Source of the DNA: Lasiosphaeria ovina
Lineage: Eukaryota > Ascomycota > Sordariomycetes > Sordariales > Lasiosphaeriaceae
Assembly (NCBI GenBank): GCA_033439765.1
Contig: JAULSN010000003.1
Location: 1,488,001 to 1,552,000, forward strand
Length of the DNA stretch: 64,000 nt
Direction: 5' to 3'
Positions 43,280-56,442 of the stretch are shown one piece after another. Under the pieces are notes generated by a model. It searched no databases and was not told the DNA's origin. It was given only the letters and a program-made list of their open reading frames with translations. The position numbers were made by a program, and so were the translations under genes. How positions within the stretch are numbered: the first letter of the stretch is position 1; the number at the start of each line of letters is the position of its first letter.

Positions 43280-46091
43280 ATGGCGACCGCTAAGTCTCCG
43301 GTCGCTGCTACATCCCCACACTCTCACGACCGCGCGGAGGACGGCGCAGCTAGCTATTTCCCTCAACAGCAGCAAGAGCAGCCACACTATCACGGCAGCG
43401 CAGACGCCGAAACCCTCTCCAACACCTTGGCAAACTCGCACGTTGCTCGGCCGGATCACAGCAACCACCTTGCCGCTCCTGTCGGTACTCGTCCGACAAA
43501 ATTCACCGAGGAGTGGGATGCGAGCCAGCGTGGAAGCTCCATTATAGAAGTCGCCAAAATGCAGCGGTCCAGCTCCTTCTCAGGTTCGGTGGCGGGAGGG
43601 GTGACGGGCGAGGGAGCTGTGGGTCTCTCTCGTGGCAACACGTTGAAGAAGAAAGCGTCGTTGCGACGAAATGGAAGCCTGAAGCGCAGTAGCAGCCGCC
43701 GAAGCATGAAGGCTGGGAGTGTTAGGAGCTTGGCCCTCCAGTCAACGACCGATCAAGATGAGATACATAGTGCATTTTACTGCCCGGTGCCAACTGCAGG
43801 CACCCCGACCGAAGTACTTGCCAACAGATTCCAAGGTTTGTTTGCTCCAGACCAGCAGCCATTTTTTGGGCCGGGGGGGAGGGGGAGGGGGCATTACCTG
43901 TGTTCAGTGGAAAGACCCTGGCTAACACTCATTCTCTGGCAGCTTGGCGAAAGATTCTGAAAGACCTCATCACCTACTTCAGGGAGATTCAGAGTCACTA
44001 CGAGCACCGAGCAAAGTCGCTCCTTAAACTTACAAACGTGCTGAACAATACGGCGACCCCTCCCGGTTTTCTCGCTTCCGGTGGACTCGACGACGCCTTG
44101 CAGATACTGAGAAATCTTAACAGGCAGGTTGTGACCGAGGCAAATAAGGCCACCGAGATTGAGGAAGACGTTATTCTTGCTCTCACGGGCTTGCGGAATG
44201 ACCTGCACCAGAAAATAAAGGAGATAAAGAACTTGTCTAGCGACTTCAAGAACTCGGTCGAGAAGGAGATGGAATCAACACGCAGGGTCGTAAATCATCT
44301 GCAGGAAGCTTTGGGACAGACTGAACTCGACTCTGCTCTTACAACCGGGAAGCAAGACCCCTATCTCTTGAGACTAGCCGTTGATCGACAGATCGAGAAG
44401 CAGATCGACGAGGAGAACTACCTACACCAGGTATGTATGCGCCCGAACCTGGTCTTGTTCCCCGGGCGTAGCTAACAGTTCAAGGCTTATTTGAATTTGG
44501 AGAATTCCGGACGCGAGCTAGAGTCTATCGTCGTCGGGGAAATCCAAAAGTCATACAATGCATACGCCGGAATTCTTAAGAGAGAATCGGATGCGGCTTA
44601 CAACGCCATCGAGGAGCTTCGGATCGGGCCAGTATCCATGCCCAAAGACACCGAGTGGATCTCGTTTGTCCAAAGAGACGAGCGTTTCGTGGACCCGGAC
44701 GTGCCAATTCGAGCGGCCGAGTTCATCCAGTACCCAGGTCGCGATCACTACGCATGCCAAGAAATCCGAGCAGGCCTACTGGAGCGCAAGAGCAAGTATC
44801 TGAAGAGCTACACGGCTGGATGGTGGGTTTTTTTTGGCTGTTTTAGTGCACTGTGGATCCAAGGCACACTTACACGGCTAACTTAACCAGGTATGTGTTG
44901 TCACCCACTCATCTCCACGAATTCAAATCCGCGGACAAGACGCAGGCTCCTGTCATGTCTTTGTATCTCCCGGAACAGAAATTGGGGTCTCATTCTACCG
45001 AAGGTGGCTCGTCAAACAAGTTCATCCTCAAAGGTCGCCAAACAGGATCTATGCACCGTGGCCACACATGGGTCTTCCGAGCTGAGAGCCACGATACAAT
45101 GATGGCCTGGTATGAAGACATAAAGGCACTCACCGAGAGGACCCCTGAAGAACGCAGCAATTTTTTGCGTGGCCATGGCCGGAGCCTCAGCCGGTCGTCT
45201 CAGCGTTCATCGCTGAGCAGCGACGGTATGGTTGACGACGACGAGGACCCTCCATTTACGGCGACAGCCGGATCGGTCAACCAGCAGCCAAAGCAAGATA
45301 TGTTGCCGCGACGTCCTTCAGGTGGGCGATTCCCATCTGATCTACAGGTGAACCCGGAGAGAGGCTTACAGGTCCCGCTCTCACCGCTTAGTGTGAGCTC
45401 CGGATATAACGAGAACCTTGACCGCGGTTTTATCGCCGCCACTGGCCATCTACCCGAAAATGAACTTGGCCAGCCGCATTACGCTTCCCACGACCCCGAT
45501 TCCGACTACTTGGGCAGGTCAGGGGCGCATCAAAGCAGTGTAATCCAGCCAAGCTCAGGGAGCGGTCTTGGAGGCGAATCGATCCCTCACGCAGCCTCAA
45601 AACACTATGGGAAGTCCCCGATAGTGGGATCCCAGATACCGGGAACCGCACCAGATGAGCCATGGGGACCAAGCAGCCGGGGAACTGGGACGGGGGCAAA
45701 TTCCTTGCCCACAGGCCTCAGATTGCCTCCATCGCCTACGATCGGAGCCGACTCAGCGTGGACTGGGCCAGCGCAGTCCATTGCTCCCGACGTTGCTGTT
45801 GATTCCGCCACGAAAGGCCAACAGATATTATCGTCCGAAAGCGATGGAAGTTTTACGAATTCCCATAGTTCCGAAGACCCTGTGGTGGTGATTGGCCAGT
45901 ATTCGGGTGGTGCAACAGCCGGTGGGACTAGGGAGGTGGATTTGGATGCGAGCGGCGGTGCCATTGCTCAGGAGGGCGAAAGATTGACACGGCCGGTAGG
46001 TGGAACAGTACGGAACGATAGCGTTCCGACCATCTCGCACCTCCATATTCCTGGAGAATATCCTAGAGGCTCAACCTCGGGCTTTTCTTAG
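43280..46091 (+). CDS. SLM1-like F-BAR-like/PH domain protein
   Basis: Yeast Slm1/Slm2 bind PI(4,5)P2 at the plasma membrane (eisosomes), are TORC2 substrates and link TORC2 to sphingolipid and actin control. Exons 43280-43835, 43943-44430, 44485-44822 and 44891-46091 join in frame to 860 residues. A disordered N-terminus (with Gln-rich, KKKASLRRNGSLKRSSSRRS stretch) precedes an F-BAR-like helical region (AWRKILKDLITYFREIQSHY to about YHACQEIRAGLLERK). The PH domain follows (WYVLSPTHLHEFKSADK, SLYLPEQKLG, SNKFILKGRQT, TWVFRAESHDTMMAWYEDIK). The long C-terminus is Ser/Gly/Pro-rich and disordered. Intron 1 contains a poly-G tract (about 43866-43890). The helical domain assignment is by pattern and position. 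Confidence 0.85.
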
Positions 46092-47189
46092 CCATCACTT
46101 TTTTGTCTTGTCTTTCGGCTCCGTTACTACCTGGGTTTTCTATTTTTATTTTTAGCAGACGAGACTTGCGTTGACGCCCTTATGTTCCTGGTCGATCAGT
46201 TTATTGATATAGTTCTTTGCTTACTTGATCACGGTCTAGCTGTCTAGCTGTATTTCCTGCGAATGCACTCTACCTGTTTGTGGCTGCTATGGATTTCAAA
46301 ATAAGGCAGTAGAGAAGGAAGGTATTTCCCTACTCGCCAAACAGTATCAACGACACCACGATTTCCGAAACAGAGTTTGGGCTCCCTCGAATACAGCCAA
46401 CGTCTGCCTTTCGACAGCAGAGACTTGACAGAGTCCCATGTACGCAAAAGCAATTTAGCAATAACACCTAGACTAATTGGTGACATAATCGATATTGTTG
46501 ACCTCTAGACTCATTACCGCAATACTCTGTATTTCCCACATATATATCATGTATTTGCTTCAACATTGGGCCGAAATACGAGAAGCCGCGGACAATTCGC
46601 TAATACTCGAGACAAAGCCCCCCGGATACTGGGTCCTGAGGTCCTGGTCGCAATAATGACAGGTGCTTGACACAAACTTCTGCCAACAAGGATGCGACTC
46701 TCTTGGTATGTCCTGGAAACCCTCCCATGCGCTCGCTCATTGCGCAATATTCGGGGCTTCCTCTTAGAAAAGCATAGTAGGTATTTTAATCGAGTCCGAG
46801 GTGTCTGGCCTTTTCCCTTACGATCAGTCATATATAAAGGCGCCTTAGCAGAAAACATGGCTTGCGCTTGTGCCTGATATTGAACCCAGCTTCCGTCCAT
46901 AACGAAGTGCAATCATCGAGCTAACCCAGCAACAGAGACTGAAGGCTTGACTTAAATTTACTGTACGTGCCCGTCGAATGTACATGCGCCGCTTAGCCTT
47001 TTACACGAGAGAAGAAAAGAAAAGCAAGCGTCCCGAGACCTTCCAAAACTCCGGTTTAGCCAGTGCAATCCCAGACAACTCCTCTGTGCCATGATCGGTC
47101 CGCCCGATGCTGAGTGGCGCCCACAATGCATCAATGTCCACACTCTTGAAAATGCGCCGTGGAGATATGGCCAGGGTTCCAAAGTGTCT
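46092..47189. other. convergent 3' region
   Basis: 1.1 kb between two converging stops (SLM-like and GAR1). It likely contains both 3' UTRs. No coding feature of interest; frames here are short and without domain-like text. Confidence 0.4.
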
Positions 47190-47990
47190 TCACCAACCTC
47201 TTCCACCACCCCGGGAGAAGCTACCGGAGCCGCCTCTCCCACCACCACCTCGCGGCGCACCTCCACGACCTCCTCGGGAGAAACCACCAGAGCCGCCTCT
47301 GCCGCCGCCAAAACCTCCACGGCCACCGCCGCCCCGGCCTCCGCGGGAGAAGCCTCCAGGACCCCCTCGTCCACCACGCGACATGCCACCTCGGCTGGGC
47401 TTCTTCACTTTGGTCATGGTGCCTGGAGCGGGCTTCGGCTTGGGGAGAAATCTCTCCAGCGGTAGTAGCTTCTCCGGCGCGATGTAGAATTTGTCACCGG
47501 ATTTAAAAGAAGTGGCTTGGATGCCCTCTGACGGCTTTATGGTGAAGAAAACCTGGTTGATAGGGCCCAGAATCTCGTCGACTTTCCCTACCGATGTCTG
47601 GATTGATCTACGTTAGTATCATAAAATCTAACACCGCGAGGATGTGAGAATGGAATAGAGAGTGGCCAAGGAAACTCACCTTGTTCTCCAGGTAGATGGA
47701 GGCCCCGAAATGTGGAATCTTCACATTGCTGCTCTCGCAGACTATCTCCCCCTCGCACGCATGCATAAACTTGCCCATCTCGAGAACTGTGGAAGGAGGG
47801 CCCATGTCCCGCTGCTGGAATCCGCCTCGTCCTAAATTGAGCTTTTTGTCAGTGGTCGGTTTCCCTTGCTAAGAAAGAGTATCGATCTGAAATCTCGCTG
47901 CTCACCTCCACCTCCACCTCCACCTCGCCCACCGAAGCCAAATCCGCCGCCGCCGCCGCCGCGACCCCGTGGAGCTCCACGATATGACAT
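47190..47990 (-). CDS. GAR1: H/ACA snoRNP protein GAR1
   Basis: A core protein of box H/ACA snoRNPs, which guide rRNA pseudouridylation; nucleolar. Exons 47906-47990, 47680-47831 and 47190-47597 join in frame to 214 residues. A Gly/Arg-rich N-terminus ([20 protein letters not shown]) leads to the Gar1 core ([78 protein letters not shown]), then a second RGG tail ([20 protein letters not shown] and similar) ending GGGRGW. Both GAR domains are typical. It is divergent from the P58IPK-like gene. The ATG at 47988-47990 is the start because it immediately precedes the N-terminal GAR domain. Confidence 0.95.
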
Positions 47991-48697
47991 TTTCGGGTAG
48001 TTATGTGTGCGTTGTAGAAAGAATTGGGTGTGTCGGTGTCGTGATCTGAAGTTGGTGGTGAGCTTTCCGTGGAAGCTGTATCGGCGAAATTTTCGGTTTT
48101 CTTTGTCTTGGTATGCTCCGTGCCCAAATTCTGTGGCAGTCAATAATTCTGCTGCTAGTAGTTTTCAGCCTCCCGCTGACCCCACCAGCCCCCAACTTAT
48201 ACTACCCCACTATACGGATACTTCTCCATTAACCCACGGGTACCAATAGGTTGGGCGCGAAGCGGCGCAATTTTATGTCGTCTTGGCAGGAAAGGTATGT
48301 ATCGGTACTTGGGCATGGGTTAAGTTCGCTGAACTTATAGTGTACCTTATCCCACTCCAGCACTGTCGAACAAGGAGTAATCCGGCCTTTTGTAGCGGCC
48401 AGATCATTGGGCGTGCGTACTCCGCGATCTATTTATGCCAACTCGTCCATTCTTCAGACAAAGGACAGATTTATTATTTTGGGTTTACATCAGTCCGAGT
48501 CGCTTTATTGCCCTTGTCCCTTTTTCACGAACCATAGACAACCTGACCTCTAAAGTGGCCTTTTTCTGCTTTTTTTTGATGATCCTTAACTTTTCGGCCT
48601 GCCTTTCGCTGGCATCGAGGCCCTCCGCTCACCTTCTAGCCTCGCTTTCCACTCTGTAATCCTCCTCTTGTCCTGCCTTTTCAATATCGCCGTCGCC
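47991..48697. promoter_or_regulatory. divergent promoter region GAR1 / P58IPK-like
   Basis: 707 bp between two divergent starts. The right half is C/T-rich before the P58IPK-like ATG. A T8 run lies near 48570. No gene. Confidence 0.45.
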
Positions 48698-50309
48698 ATG
48701 CTAGTCCCCCTCACTGCCCTGGCCTTCGCGGCGGGCATACTTTCCACGCCCTCGCTCGTAGCAGGTCTCTCGCCAGTGGACATTCCTTCGGACACGCCGC
48801 TCTCTGCGCTCCTCACGTCTGCGCAGAGCCACCTTTCGCGAGGCGAAACCAACGATGCCTTAGTGTATTACGATGCCGCCATTGCGCGGGATCCCACAAA
48901 CTACCTGACATTCTTCAAACGCGCCACCACTTTTCTTTCGCTGGGGCGCACTTCGCAAGCGAACGAAGACTTCAACAAGGTGCTATCGCTCAAGCCGGGA
49001 TTCGAGGGTGCGCATGCGCAGCTTGGCAAGATCAAGGCGCGCAGTGCCGATTGGGATGCTGCCAAGGAGCACTTCTTGAAGGCAAGAAAAACAGAAGAAA
49101 TTGCGGCTTTAGAAGAGGCCAAGGGAGCGGCCACGCTTGCTGAGGCTGCCGTCCAGAGGGGTGACTGGGATGAATGCGCCGCTCAGGCAGGCGCTGCAAT
49201 ATTGGTCGCGAGCAGGGCGTTGCCGTTACGGGAGCTGCGTTCCCGGTGTTCTTTTGAACGCGGCAGTGTTGAAGTTGGCATAAGTGATTTGCAGCATGTC
49301 CTGCAGATGAAGCCTGGGGATACATCACCTCATGTCATAATCTCCACCATCACATTCTATGCGCTTGGGGACCTGCCCAATGGCATGGCGGCCATTAGAA
49401 AGTGTTTGCACTCTGATCCCGAGTCCAAGGTCTGCAAAAAGCTGCTGAGGGAAGAGAAAGCGGTTGAGAAGGCGGTACTGAAGGTCACCAAGGCTCTCGA
49501 AAAGGGCCAGCCCATGAGTGCGATCCGCCAACTTCTCCCAAGCGCGGAAAGCGAGGGCTTGCTCAAGGTGGTCAAGGACAACTCAAAAGCTTTACAGGAA
49601 GATGGCACAATTCCAAAGTCAGTAGGCAACGCTCTGGTAGCTAGAATCCTGGAGATGACATGTCAGGCATACTACGAAGTAAGTGTCCTTCTCCTGTTTC
49701 TACCGAGTTTCTGCAAACCGCTGACATTCTACACAGTCCAGCGGCAAAAAGGCAAAGGAGTACTGCGAAGAATCGTTGCAGCTCGACGAGAACTCTTTTT
49801 ACGGACTGTTGCAGCGTGCCAAAACGCAGCTGGACGCCGAAGAGTTTGAGGCCAGCATCAACACACTAAAGAAAGCCTTAGAAAACAGGCCAGAAAGGCA
49901 GGAAATCGTCAATCCGCTTATGCAGAAGGCTCAGGTTGCCTTGAAACGTAGCAAGACGAAGGACTATTACAAGGTTCTTGGTGTTGCCCACGACGCCGAC
50001 GAGAAGCAAATCAAATCAGCGTACCGAAAGCTGTCTAAACTACACCACCCCGACAAGACCACCAGGCAAGGTATGTCGAAGGAAGAAGCCGAGAAAAAGA
50101 TGGCGAGCATCAACGAAGCATACGAGGTGCTAAGCGACCCGGAACTCCGCGCACGCTTTGACCGAGGGGACGATCCCAACTCTCACGAGCAGCCCCAGTT
50201 CCAACAAGGCCACCCATTTGGCCATGGCCAGCCGTTCATGTTTCAGCAGGGCGGTCCTGGCGGTGGCGGATTCGAATTTAGGTGGGGTGGTGGCTCTCCG
50301 TTTGGCTAA
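48698..50309 (+). CDS. ER co-chaperone, P58IPK/DNAJC3 type (TPR plus J domain)
   Basis: An ER-lumenal Hsp40 that works with BiP in protein folding stress. Exons 48698-49678 and 49737-50309 join in frame to 517 residues. An N-terminal signal sequence ([20 protein letters not shown]) is followed by tetratricopeptide-repeat region ([73 protein letters not shown]). The J domain is near the C-terminus ([23 protein letters not shown] in [31 protein letters not shown]). The end is Gly/Phe/Gln-rich. No KDEL-type retention signal is visible. TPRs before a C-terminal J domain define this family. Divergent from GAR1. Confidence 0.9.
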
Positions 50310-51296
50310 GAACATTGACGACGGGTCAGGTTTACTATCTGTATGTGGGAGTTATGGTGTGTCTGGTGGGTGCGGGTTGTCGTCTATAGGCGTAGTTTTA
50401 ACGTGTCCATTTTCGTTGCGGTTTCCCATACGTATATATGTACATGTATGTGTTCGTCTTTCTAACATTACAAGACGGATAAATACCATCATGGCAGTAT
50501 TAATTATTAATCCGTCTGCAGAAATTGATATACCTGAGCAGCTAGGTGTGGCTTCAAAAACGTTATCGGAGCAGAGAGGCCAAGACTGAGGGCTCAAATA
50601 ACAAGTGGAAAGACGAAATATCTAGATGGCGATATCTTCAAAGATACAACACGAAATTCCTCCAGGCTCAGCTTTTCGTCTGTTGAACATTTGCATCTTG
50701 TTTGTTAACCATCAAAAAACCGCCCTTAGCCGGTGAGGAGGGACTAAAACACTGCCTCGCACGTATCATTCTCTCGCCACGAACAGAGGTATCTAATACA
50801 GAGGGAGATTTCGCGTGCTGCGATCTAGCCCGGAGAGCCAACACCGTGGCCATTTATTTCGAATAGCAGGGTAGGTTGGCAGGTAGCTACTGTTTTCGTT
50901 CACTCAACGCTTGAACAAAAGCTTCCCACAAATTCCCACCTCCAGCTAAATCATGCCCGCGGTGGTATGCTCGATTAAACAAGGAGCGACAACAACTATT
51001 AATGTACACATGTGTTAAGTCATGCCTAGGTTTAACCGCTCCCAGAACCTCGACCAGTTTCAAGGTCGGGTGTGGAAAGGCAAAGGTGCAGCAAGTTCCC
51101 TCGGTGCCTTCAAAGCGACGAGGCACAATTTATCATCTAGATGAACCAACCCGGCTGAGATGTAGGCAAGCTTCCGCTTAATCCTAGGTACGTGTTATGT
51201 GCCTGGCAGTCACACCACAGACTCGAGGCGGACGAGGGGATAAAGGTCGCAGAAACGCCATAGTCATCTTAGTCGGATGTGCCGAGAGGATACGGG
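50310..51296. other. convergent 3' region
   Basis: About 990 bp between converging stops of the P58IPK-like gene and the mitoferrin-type carrier. Presumed 3' UTRs; nothing further recognised. Confidence 0.4.
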
Positions 51297-52674
51297 TTAT
51301 GATGTTGTTGCATTTGTGTTCTGGTGAATGAAGTAGGCCCTAAAACAGCAAATTTGTCAGTGAGTTCAATCCTAGACAGCAATTCGAGATACGCACTTGG
51401 ACGCCTCGTAAGCAGACCAGCAGATGGCGGTGCTCGGCATTGTGGTCATGACCCGCGGACGAACGCCTTTGAAGAATCCGCCGAAACCTTCTCTCCGATA
51501 TAATAACCGGCATCCGGCAACAAATCCATTGACTGTTCTTAGTTCGGCATCATGGGCATTTCCGCGGGTTTGCAACATTGTTTTGATGACGTCCATAGGC
51601 GTCGTCAGGGCTGCTGCAAATCCGCCCGCGACCGCGCCGGCAAGGCAGTGCGTAACGGGGTCGTAGTGCTTTGTCGGGTTCATGGAAGTGGAAATCGATT
51701 CGTAGGCTAGGAACTGCAATGCAGTGAAGGGTACCGTCATGGAAAGCGTGGTCGGATAGGAAACGTAGAACGCAGCCAAGCCCTCGTTTCTGTACACATA
51801 TTTTGCGCAGTCAACCATGGAGCGGTATATCTTGGCCGAATTTTGAATTTGCATCCGTTGTTTGATGACTGTTCATGTCAGCGATGTTAACTGGAAAGAA
51901 GGTTCACTATAGGTGGCGTACCGTCAAAAGGGTTCATCAACGCGTCGCTGGCGATGGTTGCACACGCCCCACTGGTTGCCGCGGCGAGTGGATGGTGCAT
52001 GCCAACTTGATTCCCACCCATGAGATGCTTAACCGCTTCATATGTAGCGAAGTAGACGGCATGGGCAGGGCCTAGTAAATCAGTTGTCAGCTAGGGATAC
52101 TGAAGCTTGGAAAAAGCACCCAACTCACCGGCCCCTATTATAACACTCGACATGCCGCGCCATAGACTCAGGATACCTTCGCTCGTGGCTATCCGGTAGG
52201 TGCTTCGGAACACTCCGTTGTAGACGGCCGAAGGGGTAGGGTTGATTATCTGCATTCGTGTCTGCGAGTCACCGAGTGTCAGTCAGCAGTATGCAGGAGC
52301 CTCGGGGCGCGGGTTGGGCGATCGAGAAAGGTATGTGTTCACCTTGATGGCGTCGATAGGATACACTATTCCCGGTTAGCCATGGGAGGGTATATTGTAA
52401 GGAGATAACGTACTTGTACAGTGCTCAGCAATACCCGCAAAGGCGCCGGCCGTCATGTTCTGTAGCAACGAAAAGTTTGGCGGGAGTGATTCATAGCTGC
52501 ATGCTGCGTGTCAGTGCCTTCAAGGGATCGCATGTAGTCCAATTCAACACAGTCCAGCACAACACAGTGCCACGTAGGATAGAAGGGACCCAGCTGAAGG
52601 TATCATCATAGCCGCGGGGGAGGGGAGGAAACGTACTCGTAGTCATCCTCGGGCTCGACATTTGGCTGGGCCAT
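51297..52674 (-). CDS. mitochondrial iron carrier, mitoferrin MRS3/MRS4 type
   Basis: Inner-membrane carrier supplying iron to the matrix. Several small exons join to a three-repeat carrier. Start MAQPNVEPEDDYEYESLPPN at 52674. Repeat 1: AGAFAGIAEHC then MYPIDAIKTRMQ, NGVFRSTYRIATSEGILSLW. Repeat 2: AATSGACATIASDALMNPFD joined to VIKQRMQIQNSAKIYRSMV, EGLAAFYVSYPTTLSMTVPF. Repeat 3: CLAGAVAGGFAAALTTPMDV, REGFGGFFKGVRPRVMTTMP, then EASK joined by a short 3' intron to AYFIHQNTNATTS. All three repeats carry the P-x-D-x-x-K/R-type signature (PIDAIK, PFDVIK, PMDVIK). GMSSVIIGAGPAHAVYFATY matches the mitoferrin branch. Family certain, iron as substrate by orthology. Exon count about seven. Confidence 0.9.
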
Positions 52675-53590
52675 TGGGGAAGCCGCAGCTCCCGAGGCTC
52701 CGAGGCTGAGAGCCAGATTGAAGGGCGACGTTGTCCTTTTGCGGCGGGCCGGCGGCGAGCAAGGCGTCGTCAAGTTTGCTCAGTGACGATGGAAGTATTC
52801 GAGGCAAGATGCAGCACCACAGCGTGACGCAATGCAGAAGCTTCTCAAGGAGCTGCAACGACGCTGCTTCCAGGCGCTTGGCGTCTAACGATTGCGATAA
52901 GTCGATTGTGAGAAAGTGCTATGTCGCTCTCCAGAATCAAGGTTTGCATCGCCAGACTTACGGCCGTGGGTGTCGTCGGTAAGAGCCCGAAAGTGGTCGG
53001 TGGGCTGGCGGCGCTCTGAATGTACTGAAACCTCGAATTTTCGACGACCGTTGTCGGCATCATCTCACGCGGAAAAAAAATCGGATACGTAGCACAGACC
53101 GGAGGTCGGGAATTGGGGACAGGGGGGGCCCGCCAGGCGGGCCCACCTGTGCCTTTGGGGGTGTAAACCGAACCTGTTGTGCACGACCTATATGTATCAT
53201 AATCATTAAGCAAATAATACTTTCTGTTATTCAAAGAGCGCGCTCCGCCAAGCTCATTGAAAATCACCTGAAGGCAGTTATGGAGGAATGGTCCTGCTGC
53301 AGAACACAATATACATCGAGAAGACCCTCAGCTGCCCTCGGTAACGTAACAGCCCTGGAGCAATAAAAACAAGTTGATTCTATCCAATGCCACTAAAAAT
53401 ATGCCCGACCAGCAATTCTAGAACACAGCCGGTACGTGATGAAAGCCAACGCCACGGCCCAGTGAAGCCCATTTCCTACGTAACCACAACCCGTATCCTC
53501 CATTTAAGTCCGATCAACAAATGCAATGTTAACTCCAATCATAATGTCCAACCCCTATACCAACGCCCGGTTATCCACTCCCTACTCGCT
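52675..53590. other. intergenic, mitoferrin promoter and ATG9 3' region
   Basis: About 915 bp. The left part is the mitoferrin promoter; the right part the ATG9 3' UTR. A GGGGGGGCC/GGCCC palindrome-like GC run lies near 53123-53145. No gene recognised. Confidence 0.4.
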
Positions 53591-56442
53591 TCAGCGAACA
53601 CCTCCAGGTCGCCGGTTCAGCTGCGCTTGGTTGAACTGGTAGATCATGCGTACCACTCCAGCATCCGGCGCGCCGCGTCCCTCGGCCCCACTATTCTCTC
53701 TGCTGAGAGTCCTTGCTGGAGATGTCTGCCATGTTGACTCGTCCAAAGCACCTCCACTCTCGTATACCTCGTCCTCATCATGCCGTTTCCCCACATCACT
53801 CTCCTCTCCACCGTCCTCTAGAGACTCCTCAATGATGTTATTTCCTTCGCCCTGATATATGCCTCGCTGTTGGCGTGCTATATGGGTGGTTCGATGGCCA
53901 AAGCCCGGATTTGGCGGTTGGTGATGCGGATCCAAGAGAATAGATGCCATTGGTGATGACTGAAGTGCGATGGGGCCGAACCGCGGTGTTTTTGCGGGAG
54001 GTGCCTTGCTCCTTGCACGTTCACTGCGACCCATGCGTGACGCCTGCATATCGGGGCCGAGCGTTGGCGAGCTCATACCCGGCCAGGCTGGCGGAGGGTG
54101 GAATTGATTTCGCATGCCGGGCGGGAGGTGCGGTGCTGGCACGCCCATCTTGGGGTTAAGGGCATAGTTGCCATAATTTCCCAGGAAACCATAATATGAT
54201 GCTTCCATCTTTCCATGCTTGGTTGAGTAGTAGTCATCTCTGACATCGGCCCCGTCTGCGTGCCTCTTCGAGTTGCCGACACCCTTTTTGAAGTCAAATT
54301 CGGCAAACGAGCAGACATAGCCAAGCCCGTCAACGTGTATAGTAAACTCCCGAAAAAAGTCAATGATTTGATCACTTGACTTGGGAAGGCTGGCGAAAAG
54401 CACAAACGGGGTTGTTAGGATGCTCAGAATCTCTTCAATGAAGATGACAATCTTGACTTTGTAAAGTTCAGAAAACTCTCTCTTAACATCAAAACTGTGA
54501 AGTCTGTCATGCCACCGATCTGGTTCGTAATGGGTGTATTCGATTACGTTACGCAAGGCGTACTCGGGGTCAAATACCGCATTGTCTTCCGACATTGTGC
54601 CACGAGCAACTGCCCAAACACTCCCAAAGATGGCCGTATAGAAAAGGACGGTCCGATCCGGAGTGATTTCGAAGCCAAGAAACAGCTCGGGATCGAAGAC
54701 AGAAACAACTGCCAGGACCGTAGCAAGTGATCCGGCTATGAACGCCACCGTTTTGGCAATCATCTCTGTCTTGACCTTGGGAAATTGGTCCATGTAGTGG
54801 GTGGCAAATGGGTGCGACATATCAAGACGCTTCTTGAAAAGATGAGGCAGCTCATTGAATTCCCGGAACTTCCACTCTGCGAGCGGCGTATATGTCCGGG
54901 ATGATAAAACGGAAGGGTTTTTTTGAACCTCCTGCAACGGGTCAGCTCGGCGGCAACATATAAGGGGGGGTTGAATAATCTTACGTGGTAATACATGAGA
55001 AAATATACGATGATGAGGTATCCGGTTACAAAAGGCGACAGGATAAGGATCATGACGCCGGCAAACATAAATCTTCCTCGCAGTTTCGCGCTGAGTTCGC
55101 CTCGACGATCAGACCTCAGAAACTCTTGATTGACTTGCCCCTTTTCATCAAAGACAAAGTCGAGAACGCTGAACATCAGAGTCCACTCCAGTGTCCGAGA
55201 AAGTAGCTGGCGATTCTGCAGAAACGGGATAGGAATCGTCAGGTCTAGGACATCTTTATTGAACAACGCAATTAGGTAGTTCTCCCGCCTCATCAGCCTG
55301 TTAGCTATGTCGGACGCGTCCAATCTCTCCTTCGATTGGCTGCCAAGGAAGCGTCGATGCGCAGGCGTCAGGTTAGTAGCTGTATTGGGGTTTTGGTCTC
55401 TTAGCGCCATGACCCGAGCGACAATATCCTGCCATGTTACCGTTTGCATGTCTTGATCCGGCACGCTCAGCATATAAAGGAAGAAATCGCGAACGTGCAG
55501 AAGCCGCCGGACGTCCAGAAGGTACTGGATCGACTTCCAGATAAAATAGAAGACAAACATCCACAAGCCAAGATTCCAGAGCCCTGACATATTGCTTGTA
55601 CACTGAGGGACGAGGATCTCTGATAGCTTCTGGCTCTCCCGAACCCTCTTATAGTCGACGCACTGAGTAAGGAAAGTCAGGAGAAGCGCAACGAACGCAA
55701 CGTTTCTATACTTGCTAGTTAGTACGTATAGCCTCTTATGCGGAAACAGCTCGAAATCGGCCACTCACATCAGATGGAGAATCCTCTCCATGAGAATGCA
55801 CCACATTCCACAGCCTTGGTAATAGTCGTACACGTCCTTGATGAAGTTGTCAAGGTTTGACACATTAGCCCACCTCCACTCTGCCTTCTTCTTGGCGCTA
55901 CCCGATATTACCCCAGCGAGGAGAGCGTTGGGTGCGTCACTATAGGATTGAGACGGATTAAAAGCTTCATCATTATGGAGCCTCTGCCTGGCCTGTGTCG
56001 TTTCCCACTGGGGACGAGCTCCTAATGGCCCGGGAATTAGCGCCGTTGGGTGTTCGCCCTGATTTCTTGTCGGCTGTCCGGGCTCGCCTGCATTATCCCC
56101 GTCATGACGCTCTACGAGAAGCGAGGCAGGTACATCGTTGTCGCCGTCATCGTCGTGGGACGCCCAACCCATACCAGCATCACGATGCGTTCGTGCGGCC
56201 AAACGACCGCGACCTCTTGGGGCCGAGGTTGGGGCGCCTCCCAGCGTTATGCGGCTGTCATCGACAGCAAGACCTTGGGCGCTTTCCAGATCGTAGTCTT
56301 GGAAGTTGTGGTTTAAATTCTCGTCGTCAAGCAAGCCAGCATGCTCTTCGTTCTCAAGCGTATCATCTCGGCCCCGGAGCTCTTCGTAAAATGATCGGCC
56401 ACGGGTTGAGGGCATCAGTCTCGAGAAGACGTTTGAAGCCAT
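53591..56442 (-). CDS. ATG9: autophagy membrane protein ATG9
   Basis: A lipid scramblase carried on vesicles that seed the autophagosome. Exons 55769-56442, 54985-55705 and 53591-54931 join in frame to 911 residues. A disordered N-terminus ([20 protein letters not shown] to [10 protein letters not shown]) leads to the conserved core: [160 protein letters not shown]. Hydrophobic segments near 230, 280, 450, 530, 560 and 640 fit the known fold. The C-terminus is long and disordered, ending [10 protein letters not shown]. It shares its upstream region with COG6. Confidence 0.95.

Noticed and set aside
47091..47506. Pro/Arg-rich plus-strand frames over GAR1
   Set aside because: Complement of the GAR1 RGG domain.
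52845..53309. 154-codon minus-strand frame upstream of mitoferrin
   Set aside because: No domain-like text; overlaps the mitoferrin promoter and no ATG context or splice links to it.
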